From positions 1 through 64,000 of the forward strand of contig JAXGTD010000002.1 in the NCBI GenBank assembly GCA_040775095.1: a DNA stretch of 64,000 bases, written 5' to 3'. Of this stretch, positions 52,921 through 61,490 are shown one piece after another. The position numbers and the translations under genes were made by a program. This DNA is from JAXGTD01 sp040775095 (GTDB taxonomy: Bacteria > Pseudomonadota > Gammaproteobacteria > Chromatiales > Chromatiaceae). Every line of letters starts with the position of its first letter. Within the stretch, counting starts at the first letter, position 1. The notes under the pieces were generated by a model, which saw only the letters and a program-made list of their open reading frames with translations, searched no databases and was not told the DNA's origin.

Positions 52921-54135
52921 ATGATGCAGACCACCCTTACCGCGATCTATCGCACACTCTGCGTGACTGGCGTGGCGATAGCGCTGACGTGCCTCGCCAT
53001 CGCCCCGGTGTTCGCTCAGGTGGCGCTGGCCCCGGATCACCCCCAGCGCTACACGGTGGTCCCGGGCGATACCCTGTGGGGGATCGCGGGCCGCTTCCTG
53101 CGCGACCCGTGGCGCTGGAACGAGGTCTGGGAGGAGAACCCGGATGTGTCGAACCCGAACCTGATCTACCCCGGAGACGTGCTGACGCTCAGCTTTCGTG
53201 ATGGCAGGCCGCGCATCCGCAACCAACGCGCTGGCGGTGGCATGCGCGTGGTCAAGCTCACGCCGCGGGTACGGGTCACCGAGCTCGAGGCGGCGATCCC
53301 GACGATTCCGCTCAATGCGATCGCGCCGTTCCTGTCGCGTCCGGTCGTGACCGATTCCCGCACCCTCGACGACGCCCCCTACGTCGTCGGTTTTCCCGAG
53401 GATCACATCCTCGCCGGGACTGGTGGCACGCTCTACGTGCGCAGCATCATGACGGATGCGAACGATCGCTTCGATGTGCTGCGGCCGGGCCAGGAATACC
53501 GGGATCCCGATACCAACGAGGTCCTCGGCTACGAGGCGTTGTCCGTGGCGTCCGCGGCACTGGAGCGACCAGGTGACCCGGCGACACTGATGGTGACCCG
53601 TTCGTCGCGGGAGGTCGAGATCGGCGACCGGGTCCTGCCCTCGCGCGAGGATGCGCCGATTCGAGGCCTGGTGCCGCGGCCGGCGCCGCTTGGCATGCTG
53701 GGCAAGATCGTCGCGGTGCTCAACGGTGTCTCGCAGATCGGCCAATACGACATCGTCGTGCTCAACCGGGGCCTGCGCGAACGCGTCGAGCTTGGCCAGG
53801 TGTTCGAGGTCTACCAAGGCGGCACGCAGCGGCGCGACCAGGTGCGTTCGCAGCGCGCGGGATGGAACTGGCGCAACGAGACGCCGCTCGATACCTCGTT
53901 CTGGTACGGCGACTGGGAGATCACGGGTTGGAGTCGCGATGAGCCCGACCCGAACGCGCCGCTTCCGCTGCATGTCCAGGCGCGGCGCGAGTCCACGACC
54001 TACATCTCGCCCAATTCCCGCTCCGGTGTCGTGATGGTGTTCCGCGTCTTCCCGCGCGTGAGCTTCGCGCTGGTCATGCATGCAGACCGCCCGATGCATA
54101 TCGGTGAAGTCGTCGCCACGCCGCGGGACATCTGA
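52921..54135 (+). CDS. LysM-domain periplasmic protein, TsaP-like
   Basis: A 404-aa exported protein. Signal peptide about 1-32 (TGVAIALTCLAIAPVFA), then a LysM peptidoglycan-binding domain (YTVVPGDTLWGIAGRFLRDP...NPNLIYPGDVLTL, residues about 40-95) and a C-terminal beta-rich domain. The gene between def-fmt and dprA in Pseudomonas is tsaP (PA0020), which anchors the type IV pilus secretin to peptidoglycan, and the layout matches it. No pilus gene is in the window, so the pilus role is inferred from synteny. Two ATG codons (52921, 52924) are possible starts. Confidence 0.82.
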   Translation: MMQTTLTAIYRTLCVTGVAIALTCLAIAPVFAQVALAPDHPQRYTVVPGDTLWGIAGRFLRDPWRWNEVWEENPDVSNPNLIYPGDVLTLSFRDGRPRIRNQRAGGGMRVVKLTPRVRVTELEAAIPTIPLNAIAPFLSRPVVTDSRTLDDAPYVVGFPEDHILAGTGGTLYVRSIMTDANDRFDVLRPGQEYRDPDTNEVLGYEALSVASAALERPGDPATLMVTRSSREVEIGDRVLPSREDAPIRGLVPRPAPLGMLGKIVAVLNGVSQIGQYDIVVLNRGLRERVELGQVFEVYQGGTQRRDQVRSQRAGWNWRNETPLDTSFWYGDWEITGWSRDEPDPNAPLPLHVQARRESTTYISPNSRSGVVMVFRVFPRVSFALVMHADRPMHIGEVVATPRDI

Positions 54136-54174
54136 CATGCCGTCCTGTGTCGCTTCGTACTGGGCCGCGCGCCG

Positions 54175-55305
54175 GTGAGCAACGACACGACCGCCGGCGT
54201 TGCCGACTGGCTCAGGCTCGCGCGGGCGCCCGGCGTTGGGCCACAGACCATCGAACGGCTCATCGCCCGTTTTGGTGACCCGGCCTCGGTGTTGCGCGCG
54301 GGACGCTCGGCGCTACGCGCGGTGGGCCTCGCGCCGGCCGCGGTCGATGCGCTGTACGACCCCGACGGTGAGGCAATCGCCCAAGTCCTGCGTTGGGGGG
54401 AGCAGGAGGGTGCTACGATCCTGACGCCAGACCACCCCCACTGGCCACCCTTGTTGGCGCAGATCGCGGCGGCGCCCCCGGTCCTGTTCGTGCGCGGTGA
54501 TGTGCGGGTGCTCTCGGAGCCGCAGATTGCCATCGTCGGCAGCCGAAACCCCACCGCGGGCGGGTTGGAGACAACGCGGGCGTTCGCGCGCTATCTCGCC
54601 GGGTTGGGGCTCGTGGTGACCAGTGGTCTGGCGATCGGGGTGGATGGTGCGGCCCATGCCGGCGCAATGGATGGCGGTCGGACCATCGCGGTGCTTGGCA
54701 CGGGGCCGGACCGCGTCTATCCCGCTGCGCATCGCGATCTGGCCCGGCGCATCGCTGAAAACGGTGCCCTGGTGAGCGAGTTCCCACCGGGTGTCGGCGC
54801 CCACCCGAGCCATTTCCCGCGCCGCAACCGGTTGATCAGCGGCCTCAGCCTGGGCACCCTCGTGACGGAAGCCGCGCCACGCAGTGGCTCGCTGATCACC
54901 GCGCGCTACGCCGTCGAACAGGGCCGTGAGGTGTTTGCGATCCCAGGGTCCATACACAACCCGCTGGCGCGAGGTTGTCACGCGCTGATCCGGCAGGGTG
55001 CCAAGCTGATCGACAGCGCCGACCAGCTGCTCGAGGAGCTCGCGCCGCAGCTGCGCGGACTGACCCTCGCCTCGGACGCCTGCCCGCGCGATGTAGCCGA
55101 CACCGCGGGGGCGGTGCTCGATGCAGACCACCGGCGGCTGCTCGAGAGCATGGGGTGGGATCCCATGGCCCCGGACGAGCTGATCGCGCGCAGTGGGATG
55201 CCGGCACAGAGTGTCGCCTCGATGCTATTGTTGCTGGAGCTGCAGGGACATGTATCATCTCACCCTGGTGGCCGCTACAGCCGAAGCGGTGCCGCCGATA
55301 CGTGA
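54175..55305 (+). CDS. dprA: DNA processing protein DprA (Smf)
   Basis: A 376-aa protein that binds incoming ssDNA and loads RecA during transformation. SAM-like N-terminal helical domain (WLRLARAPGVGPQTIERLI), then the Rossmann core with IVGSRNPTAGG, SGLAIGVDGAAHAGAM, TIAVLGTGPDRVYPAAH, FPPG...PSHFPRRNRLISGLS and GREVFAIPGSIHNPLARG, and a C-terminal winged helix (about 300-376). The start is GTG 54175, 39 bp after the LysM gene. Confidence 0.95.
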   Translation: MSNDTTAGVADWLRLARAPGVGPQTIERLIARFGDPASVLRAGRSALRAVGLAPAAVDALYDPDGEAIAQVLRWGEQEGATILTPDHPHWPPLLAQIAAAPPVLFVRGDVRVLSEPQIAIVGSRNPTAGGLETTRAFARYLAGLGLVVTSGLAIGVDGAAHAGAMDGGRTIAVLGTGPDRVYPAAHRDLARRIAENGALVSEFPPGVGAHPSHFPRRNRLISGLSLGTLVTEAAPRSGSLITARYAVEQGREVFAIPGSIHNPLARGCHALIRQGAKLIDSADQLLEELAPQLRGLTLASDACPRDVADTAGAVLDADHRRLLESMGWDPMAPDELIARSGMPAQSVASMLLLLELQGHVSSHPGGRYSRSGAADT

Positions 55306-55413
55306 TCCGGACTCCGGCTGCGCCCATGGGCGCACCGCGGGCCTTGACCGCAGGGTGGCGTTTTTTTTTGCATCGAAACAGCGCGGCAGAGCGCCGCAGT
55401 CGAGGTCCCGTGG

Positions 55414-55905
55414 ATGTATGAGAGCATGGTTGATGTCCTGATCTACCTCTACGAGAACTACATGGACGGCGAGAACGCACCGCCGACTGATCAGGGGGAG
55501 CTCGAGGAGGAGTTGTCACGGGCAGGTTTCAGCCAGAGCGAGATCGCGCAGGCGCTGCACTGGCTCGATGAGCTCTCCCATCGGATGGAGACGGTCGATC
55601 GCCAGCCACGCGAAGACCAGCAGCGCTCCGTCGGTGCGATGCGTCTGTACTCGGACGCGGAGTGCCGGAAGCTCGACGTCGAGGCGCGCGGGTTCCTGTT
55701 GTTCCTGGAGCAAAACACGATCCTCGATCCGCTCAGCCGCGAGCTGGTCATCGACCGCGCGGTGGCGATCGACCAGGCCGCGGTCTCGGTCGACGAGCTC
55801 AAGTGGGTCGTGCTGCTGGTGCTGATGAACCGCCCGGGTCGCGAATCCGCGTTCAGTCAGATGGAAGACCTCGTCTACGCCGACGAACCGCCGCTCCTGC
55901 ACTAA
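55414..55905 (+). CDS. smg: Smg family protein (DUF494)
   Basis: A 163-aa protein starting MYESMVDVLIYLYENYMDGE, the DUF494/Smg signature, with an internal helical body (SRAGFSQSEIAQALHWLDEL, FLLFLEQNTILDPLSRELVIDRA). In most gammaproteobacteria it lies directly after dprA. Its function is not settled. The gap to dprA is 108 bp. Confidence 0.94.
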   Translation: MYESMVDVLIYLYENYMDGENAPPTDQGELEEELSRAGFSQSEIAQALHWLDELSHRMETVDRQPREDQQRSVGAMRLYSDAECRKLDVEARGFLLFLEQNTILDPLSRELVIDRAVAIDQAAVSVDELKWVVLLVLMNRPGRESAFSQMEDLVYADEPPLLH

Positions 55906-56426
55906 CGCGATTTCCGTCTGATCTCATACCAGCTGACTTAATCTTGACGCCCGCCTTCCTTGTCGCACCGGCAGTCACAGAGCCGGGCTATGCTCCAGTC
56001 GGTGCTCCATGAAGGCAAACCACAATCCGGCGTCGTCGGGTACGAGACTCTCCGGCAATCGCCAAAGCACCTCGTCCCACCCGATCCTGCCGCGCAGAGT
56101 CGTCCAGACAGGCCAGGGCAAGGTACGGGCCCGCGCGGGAATCATCGCTGCATCCGCAAGGCTTGTAACGCCGCGTTGGCACGTTTGGGGATCTCCCTTC
56201 GGCCCGAGGCAAGGGCGCTTGTCCGCGTTATTGCGTGAGCGTGCAAAGGGCCCGGGATCGGCGCGCTCCCGCGGCCTGGCGCATGGGTATGCGCCCTTCC
56301 ATGGCCTGGATACGGGGCGCTCGCGCTGTGGCTTGACGCGCGGGGCGCAGTTCGTAGTACCTTGGCGCCCAATCGAGCCCGCTTGGGGCATATCCACGGG
56401 GCCCCCGGCCCATCGACTGAAGGCCT
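55906..56426. other. 521-bp intergenic region before topA
   Basis: No accepted gene. On the minus strand a frame reaching its stop at 55975 ends with a protein-like stretch (GWDEVLWRLPESLVPDDAGL) that may be a remnant or a short unrecognised gene of about 50-70 residues. The right part carries the topA promoter. Confidence 0.35.
56333..56360 (+). promoter_or_regulatory. Putative sigma70 promoter of topA
   Basis: TTGACG (56333-56338) and TAGTAC (56355-56360) are spaced by 16 bp, 67 bp before the topA ATG. Confidence 0.45.
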
Positions 56427-58745
56427 ATGCATCTGGTAATCGTCGAATCGCCCGCGAAGGCGAAGACCATCGCGAAATATCTCGGTCCCGACTTCGACGT
56501 GATCGCCTCCTACGGCCACGTGCGCGATCTCGTGCCGAAGGAGGGGGCCGTTGATCCGGATCATGGCTTCGAGATGAAGTACCAGATCATCGACCGCAAC
56601 GAGAAACACGTCCAGGCGATTGCCAAGAAGCTCAAGTCGGCCGACTCGCTCTACCTGGCGACCGACCCGGACCGCGAGGGTGAGGCCATCTCCTGGCACC
56701 TCTACGAGCTGCTCAAGAACCGCCGGCAGATCGGCAAGCGCCCTGTCTACCGGGTGGTGTTCAACGAGATCACCAAACGCGCGATCCAGGACGCCGTGGC
56801 GCACCCACGCGAGCTCTCGCTGGACCTCGTCAACGCCCAGCAGGCGCGCCGCGCACTGGACTACCTCGTTGGATTCAATCTCTCGCCGTTGCTGTGGAAG
56901 AAGATCCGTCGTGGCCTGTCCGCCGGGCGGGTGCAGAGCCCGGCGCTGCGTCTGATCTGCGAGCGAGAGAGCGAGATCGAGGCCTTCGTTCGGCAGGAGT
57001 ACTGGACGGTCGAGGCCGACGTGTCCAAGGACGCCAAGGCGTTCGTTGCCAAGCTGGTGGAATTCGATGGCGAGAAGGTCGAGCAGTTCACGATCACCGA
57101 CGCCGCCCGCGCCGCGGAGGTCGAGCAACGCCTGACCAGCGCCGCCGATGGCAAGCTGCGCGTCGAGCAGGTCGAACGCAAGCAGCGCAAACGTAACCCG
57201 GCGCCGCCGTTCATTACCTCGACGTTGCAACAGGAGGCCGCACGCAAGCTTGGCTTCACCGCGCAGCGCACCATGCGCGTGGCGCAGCAGCTCTATGAGG
57301 GGGTCGATGTCGGTGGCGGGGCGGTCGGTCTGATCACCTACATGCGAACCGATTCGGTCAACCTGGCGGGGGAGGCACTGGACGAGATCCGTGCCTATGT
57401 CGCCGAGCGTTATGGCGAGGATCACCTGCCACATGCGCCGCGGCTGTTCAAGACAAAGGCGAAGAACGCGCAGGAGGCCCACGAGGCGATCCGTCCGACC
57501 TCCATCCTGCGCGATCCCGCATCGATTCAGGCGCACCTGAGTGGTGAGCAGGCCCGGCTCTATGCCCTGATCTGGAAACGCACGCTGGCCTGCCAGATGG
57601 CCCATGCCCTGATCAACCAGGTATCGATCACGCTGTCGGCCGGGGTCGGCAACCGTTTCCGTGCCACCGGCTCCATCGTCGCCAGACCCGGTTTCATGCG
57701 GGTCTATCTCGAGGGACGCGACGACGCCAAGACCGCGGACGACGACGAGGAGCGCATGTTGCCGGAGGTGCAGGAGGGCGAGTTGCTCGATCTGCAGGCC
57801 ATCCGTCCGGAGCAGCATTTCACCGAGCCCCCGCCGCGTTTCTCCGAGGCGTCGCTGGTCAAGGCGCTGGAAGAGTTCGGCATCGGCCGGCCATCGACCT
57901 ATGCGTCGATCATCTCCACGCTGCAGGATCGCGAGTACGTGGTGCTCGGGAACAAGCGGTTCGTTCCGACGGATGTCGGTCGCGTGGTCAACAAGTTCCT
58001 GACCGCCCATTTCACCCCGTACGTCGACTACGATTTCACCGCCCGGCTCGAGGACGAGCTCGATGCGGTGTCCCGTGGTGAAGAGGACTGGGTGCCGCTG
58101 CTGGAGCAGTTCTGGGGCCCGTTCAAAGAGCGCGTCGACCACACGCAGGATCACGTCAAGCGAAGTGACGTGACACAGGAGCTGATCGACGAGATCTGCC
58201 CCAAGTGCGGCGGCCAGCTTTCCAAGCGGCTCGGGCGCAACGGGCTGTTCATCGGCTGCACGAACTACCCGGACTGCGACTACACCCGAGATATCAACGG
58301 CGACAAGGCCGAGCAGGAGGCACCGGAGGTCGTCGAGGGGCGCAACTGCCCGACCTGTGGCTCACAGCTTGAGATCAAGCGGGGGCGCTATGGCAAGTTC
58401 ATCGGCTGCAGTGCCTACCCCAAGTGCCGCTACATCGAGCCGCTGGAAAAGCCCGAGGACACCGGCGTGGCCTGCCCCCAGTGTCACAAGGGCACGCTGC
58501 AGAAGAAGAAGTCGCGGCGCGGCAAGGTGTTCTACTCCTGCTCCACCTATCCGAAGTGCGATTACGCGGTCTGGAACGAGCCGCTGGCCGAGCCCTGCCC
58601 CAAGTGTGGCTGGCCGATCCTGACCCTGAAGACGACCAAGAGCAAAGGTATGCAGAAGGTCTGCCCGCAGAAGGAGTGCGGCTACAGCGTGGTGGTCAGC
58701 GCCGACGAGGCCGAGGCGCGTGTTGCCACCGAGGGCACGTCCTGA
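56427..58745 (+). CDS. topA: DNA topoisomerase I
   Basis: A 772-aa type IA enzyme relaxing negative supercoils. TOPRIM domain at the N-terminus (VIVESPAKAKTIAKYLG, LATDPDREGEAISWHL), active-site Tyr305 in GLITYMRTDSVNL, and three C-terminal Topo C4 zinc fingers (CPKCGGQLSKRLGRNGLFIGC, CPTCGSQLEIKRGRYGKFIGC and CPQCHKGTLQKKKSRRGKVFYSC in rough order), then a degenerate fourth motif CPKCGWPIL...CPQKECGYS. tsaC starts only 5 bp after its stop. Confidence 0.97.
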   Translation: MHLVIVESPAKAKTIAKYLGPDFDVIASYGHVRDLVPKEGAVDPDHGFEMKYQIIDRNEKHVQAIAKKLKSADSLYLATDPDREGEAISWHLYELLKNRRQIGKRPVYRVVFNEITKRAIQDAVAHPRELSLDLVNAQQARRALDYLVGFNLSPLLWKKIRRGLSAGRVQSPALRLICERESEIEAFVRQEYWTVEADVSKDAKAFVAKLVEFDGEKVEQFTITDAARAAEVEQRLTSAADGKLRVEQVERKQRKRNPAPPFITSTLQQEAARKLGFTAQRTMRVAQQLYEGVDVGGGAVGLITYMRTDSVNLAGEALDEIRAYVAERYGEDHLPHAPRLFKTKAKNAQEAHEAIRPTSILRDPASIQAHLSGEQARLYALIWKRTLACQMAHALINQVSITLSAGVGNRFRATGSIVARPGFMRVYLEGRDDAKTADDDEERMLPEVQEGELLDLQAIRPEQHFTEPPPRFSEASLVKALEEFGIGRPSTYASIISTLQDREYVVLGNKRFVPTDVGRVVNKFLTAHFTPYVDYDFTARLEDELDAVSRGEEDWVPLLEQFWGPFKERVDHTQDHVKRSDVTQELIDEICPKCGGQLSKRLGRNGLFIGCTNYPDCDYTRDINGDKAEQEAPEVVEGRNCPTCGSQLEIKRGRYGKFIGCSAYPKCRYIEPLEKPEDTGVACPQCHKGTLQKKKSRRGKVFYSCSTYPKCDYAVWNEPLAEPCPKCGWPILTLKTTKSKGMQKVCPQKECGYSVVVSADEAEARVATEGTS

Positions 58746-58750
58746 GCCTC

Positions 58751-59332
58751 GTGCGGGCGCCGGTCAGCGTCGCACACCGGATTCGGCTCGCGGCCCGGGT
58801 GCTCGCTCGCGGTGGGGTCATCGCCTACCCGACCGAAGCGGTCTATGGGCTGGGCTGTGACCCCCGCGATGCCGCCGCCGTGCGGCGCATCCTCGCGATC
58901 AAGCAGCGGGGGGAGGAAAAGGGGCTGATTCTGATCGCGGCCGATTTTGACGCGCTGCGCCCCTACGTGGTTGAGCTCGACGCGCGGCGGATGGCCGCGG
59001 TCCAGGCGAGCTGGCCCGGACCCAACACCTGGCTGCTGCCGGCCCGCGCCTCGACCCCACGCTGGCTGACTGGCCGGCATGCGACCCTGGCGGTTCGCGT
59101 CACCGCGCATCCGCTGGCGACCGCGCTGTGTCGCCGATGGGGTGGCGCGCTGGTCTCCACCAGTGCCAATCGCACCGGTCGTCCGGCGGCCCGTACCAGC
59201 CTGCAGGTGCGCCTGCAGTTCATCGAGGCGCGGGACGATGGTCCCGACCTGATCCTGGCCGGCGTCTGCGGCGGTGCGCGGCGCCCTTCGACGATCCGGG
59301 ACGCGGCATCCGGGCGGGTCCTGCGCGGCTGA
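58751..59332 (+). CDS. tsaC: Threonylcarbamoyl-AMP synthase TsaC (YrdC family)
   Basis: A 193-aa YrdC-domain protein that makes threonylcarbamoyl-AMP for tRNA t6A37. ARGGVIAYPTEAVYGLGCDP is the signature, with KQRGEEKGLILIAAD, PGPNTWLLPA and GGALVSTSANRTGRPA. The start is GTG 58751, 5 bp after the topA stop; the frame is open far upstream inside topA. The C-terminus is short, as in TsaC rather than the longer Sua5. Confidence 0.94.
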   Translation: MRAPVSVAHRIRLAARVLARGGVIAYPTEAVYGLGCDPRDAAAVRRILAIKQRGEEKGLILIAADFDALRPYVVELDARRMAAVQASWPGPNTWLLPARASTPRWLTGRHATLAVRVTAHPLATALCRRWGGALVSTSANRTGRPAARTSLQVRLQFIEARDDGPDLILAGVCGGARRPSTIRDAASGRVLRG

Positions 59333-59484
59333 GCATTGGGCATCGCGTCGCAGGCGGATTGTCTCCGCCCCGTCCGAGAGAGGCCGCGAGGCAGAAGCTG
59401 CCAGGGAGGCGCTGAGCGAGTCCATTGGCGGTGTTCAGCGCAATCGCCCGAGGTCCGTGTTTCCCCAGCCTGTCGGTAACAAGC

Positions 59485-59493
59485 TGGTAGAAT
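59485..59493 (+). promoter_or_regulatory. Probable extended -10 promoter of the L,D-transpeptidase
   Basis: TGGTAGAAT is an extended -10 element, 34 bp before the ATG. No -35 match at the expected distance. Confidence 0.45.
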
Positions 59494-59526
59494 CCCGCGC
59501 CTGTCGCCTTTTTCTAACTGAAACCG

Positions 59527-60099
59527 ATGTCGTTCCGACTGTTGAACCTGTCGATTGCCCTGCTCGGCGCGCTGTGCCTCAGCGCCTCGGTTGCGGCAAT
59601 GTCGTTCCTGCCCGGCTGCTCTGTGAACCAGCCCGGCGAGTTTGTGAAGACACCACCCGCCAGCGGCTACTTCGCCGACCGGATCGTGGTCAAGAAGGGG
59701 CAGCGCCGCCTCTATCTGATGCGCGGCGACAAGCCGTTTCGCACCTATCGGATCAGCCTGGGCTCGAACCCCGTCGGCCCGAAGGAGCGCCAGGGAGACA
59801 ACCGGACCCCGGAGGGGCGTTATTGGATCGACTGGCGCAACCCCAGCAGCCAGTTCACCAAGGCGTTGCACATCTCCTATCCAAACCCCAGCGACCGGGT
59901 CAAGGCGCAGCGCCGCGGCTGGGACCCCGGCGGCATGATCATGATCCACGGCGAGCCGCGGGCGCGCGGCGACCAGGACCTGCGTCTGCTGATCCGAAAC
60001 GAAGACTGGACCCAGGGCTGCATTGCCGTTTCCAATCTGGCGATCGACGAGATCTGGCGCTACACCACCAACGGCGTGCCGATCGAGATCCTGCCCTGA
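59527..60099 (+). CDS. L,D-transpeptidase (YkuD domain), probable lipoprotein
   Basis: A 190-aa exported enzyme. The signal segment (LLNLSIALLGALCLSASVAAM) is followed by SFLPGC, a possible lipobox. The YkuD domain holds MIMIHGEP (catalytic His) and DWTQGCIAVSN (catalytic Cys), with the Arg downstream lost in the recognised tail. It forms 3-3 cross-links in peptidoglycan or attaches lipoproteins. It has its own promoter-like element and is followed after 243 bp by a PDZ protein. Confidence 0.85.
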   Translation: MSFRLLNLSIALLGALCLSASVAAMSFLPGCSVNQPGEFVKTPPASGYFADRIVVKKGQRRLYLMRGDKPFRTYRISLGSNPVGPKERQGDNRTPEGRYWIDWRNPSSQFTKALHISYPNPSDRVKAQRRGWDPGGMIMIHGEPRARGDQDLRLLIRNEDWTQGCIAVSNLAIDEIWRYTTNGVPIEILP

Positions 60100-60342
60100 A
60101 CCCGATGCGGCGGGGTGCGGCCGGCCGGGATCGGGCCGCCACCCCGGGGCGAAAGGCACCCGGTATGGCCCTGGCGGGGGCCTCGCGATCGACGACGCTC
60201 GCGCCTGTTTTCGCGCTCGTCGTATCGCGCGGGGAACGCGAGCGCAATCCTGGCGACCAATGGTTCAAGTCCATCGATTCGCCCGCGGGTGCTGGGTACA
60301 GCGTATCCGTCGGGCGGCCGACCAGGGGTGCTGCAAACGACT

Positions 60343-61254
60343 ATGCCCAAACTGCTGCTGCTCTCGGCCGCTACCTTCCTGGCGGGCATGCTGACCGGAG
60401 CGATCGTTATGTCACGCTCTGAGCCTGAACCGGGGCCCGCCGCGGTGTCCGTGGCGCCTGCATCCGCCGATCTCACGCCCGATCCTCCGGCTCTCGCGTC
60501 GATGCTCGCGTCCGTGCCCCAAGCAACACCGGAGGCGGCACCACCTTCCACCGCGCGTTCCGAACCAGAGCCGGGACCGACCGCGGTGACTGTGCAGGGG
60601 CGCCTGGACGACCTGGCCACGGGCTGGGGCCGGATGGAGGCGGAGCTCGCGCAACTGCGTGCGCGCGTGGGAGATCTGGAGCAGCGTCTGCTGGCCGCGG
60701 CCCACGCCCAAGGCGAGCCCGAGACGGGTCCGCAACGGCCGGAAACCGCGCAGCAGCGGCGCGACGCGTTGGTCGAGGCCGGGGTCCGGACCGAGCTGGC
60801 GGAGGAGCTCGTCTGGCGCGATGCCCAGGCGACCTTGGCGCGTCTCGACCTGCACGACCTGGCGAGCCGCGAGGGCTGGTTTGGCACCGACAGGTACCGC
60901 GAGGAGGTGGCCAAGCTCGACGCGAGTCGGGTGGTGTTCAGAGACGAGGTGGGAGAGGATGCCTATGACCGCTATCTGTACCTGAGCGGCGACGACAACC
61001 GCATTCGGGTCGATTCGGTCATCGCCGGCTCCGCGGGAGAGGACAGTGGCCTGTTGCCGGGCGACATCATTGAGACCTATGGCGGTGAAAAGGTACTCCG
61101 TTTCAGCGATCTGCGTTCGGCGACCAGCGCGGGTGAGCGCGGTGAGCTGGTGCCGATGGTGGTGCGCAGGGGAGGTGAGATCGTGGACCTCTGGCTGCCG
61201 CGCGGTCCCATCGGCATCCAACTGGACTCGACCCGCGTCGCACCGCTGCCCTAG
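60343..61254 (+). CDS. Membrane-anchored PDZ-domain protein
   Basis: A 303-aa protein. N-terminal anchor (LLLLSAATFLAGMLTGAIVM), a Pro/Ala-rich linker, a short coiled coil (about 85-125), and a C-terminal PDZ domain (RIRVDSVIAGSAGEDSGLLPGDIIETYGGEKVLRFSDLRSATSAG). No protease domain is seen, so it is an adaptor. ATG 60343 fits the signal; the frame is open from 60115. It may act with the adjacent L,D-transpeptidase; this is inference. Confidence 0.78.
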   Translation: MPKLLLLSAATFLAGMLTGAIVMSRSEPEPGPAAVSVAPASADLTPDPPALASMLASVPQATPEAAPPSTARSEPEPGPTAVTVQGRLDDLATGWGRMEAELAQLRARVGDLEQRLLAAAHAQGEPETGPQRPETAQQRRDALVEAGVRTELAEELVWRDAQATLARLDLHDLASREGWFGTDRYREEVAKLDASRVVFRDEVGEDAYDRYLYLSGDDNRIRVDSVIAGSAGEDSGLLPGDIIETYGGEKVLRFSDLRSATSAGERGELVPMVVRRGGEIVDLWLPRGPIGIQLDSTRVAPLP

Positions 61255-61490
61255 AGGGACCCCGATCCAATGCTTCCTGGCATCGGATGCGCCCGCGAAC
61301 CGAAAACGCGGATTTCCGGTTCGCTCCATCGTCAGTCACCTGGATGAGTGAAGCTGCCGGGGCTTCCATGGCCGGGACAGGAAACGCCGAAGAGCGTTTC
61401 CCGGACGCGCCTGTCTGACAGGTCGAGTATTGAGTTCGGACCGACAGGCGTCTATTCTGGTCGTTTGCTTTCCGTTGGGAGTGCCGCGCG
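61255..61490. repeat. Intergenic region with a hairpin repeat, then the leu promoter
   Basis: GGAAACGC (61380-61387) pairs with GCGTTTCC (61394-61401). The same stem, GGGAAATGC/GCGTTTCCC, occurs after galU at 25743-25769, so it may be a dispersed REP-like element. Confidence 0.5.
61430..61458 (+). promoter_or_regulatory. Putative sigma70 promoter of leuCDB
   Basis: TTGAGT (61430-61435) and TATTCT (61453-61458) are spaced by exactly 17 bp, 32 bp before the leuC ATG. Confidence 0.5.

Noticed and set aside
56142..58154. 670-residue open frame on the minus strand inside topA
   Set aside because: Antisense frame kept open by GC-rich third positions; topA is unmistakable on the plus strand.
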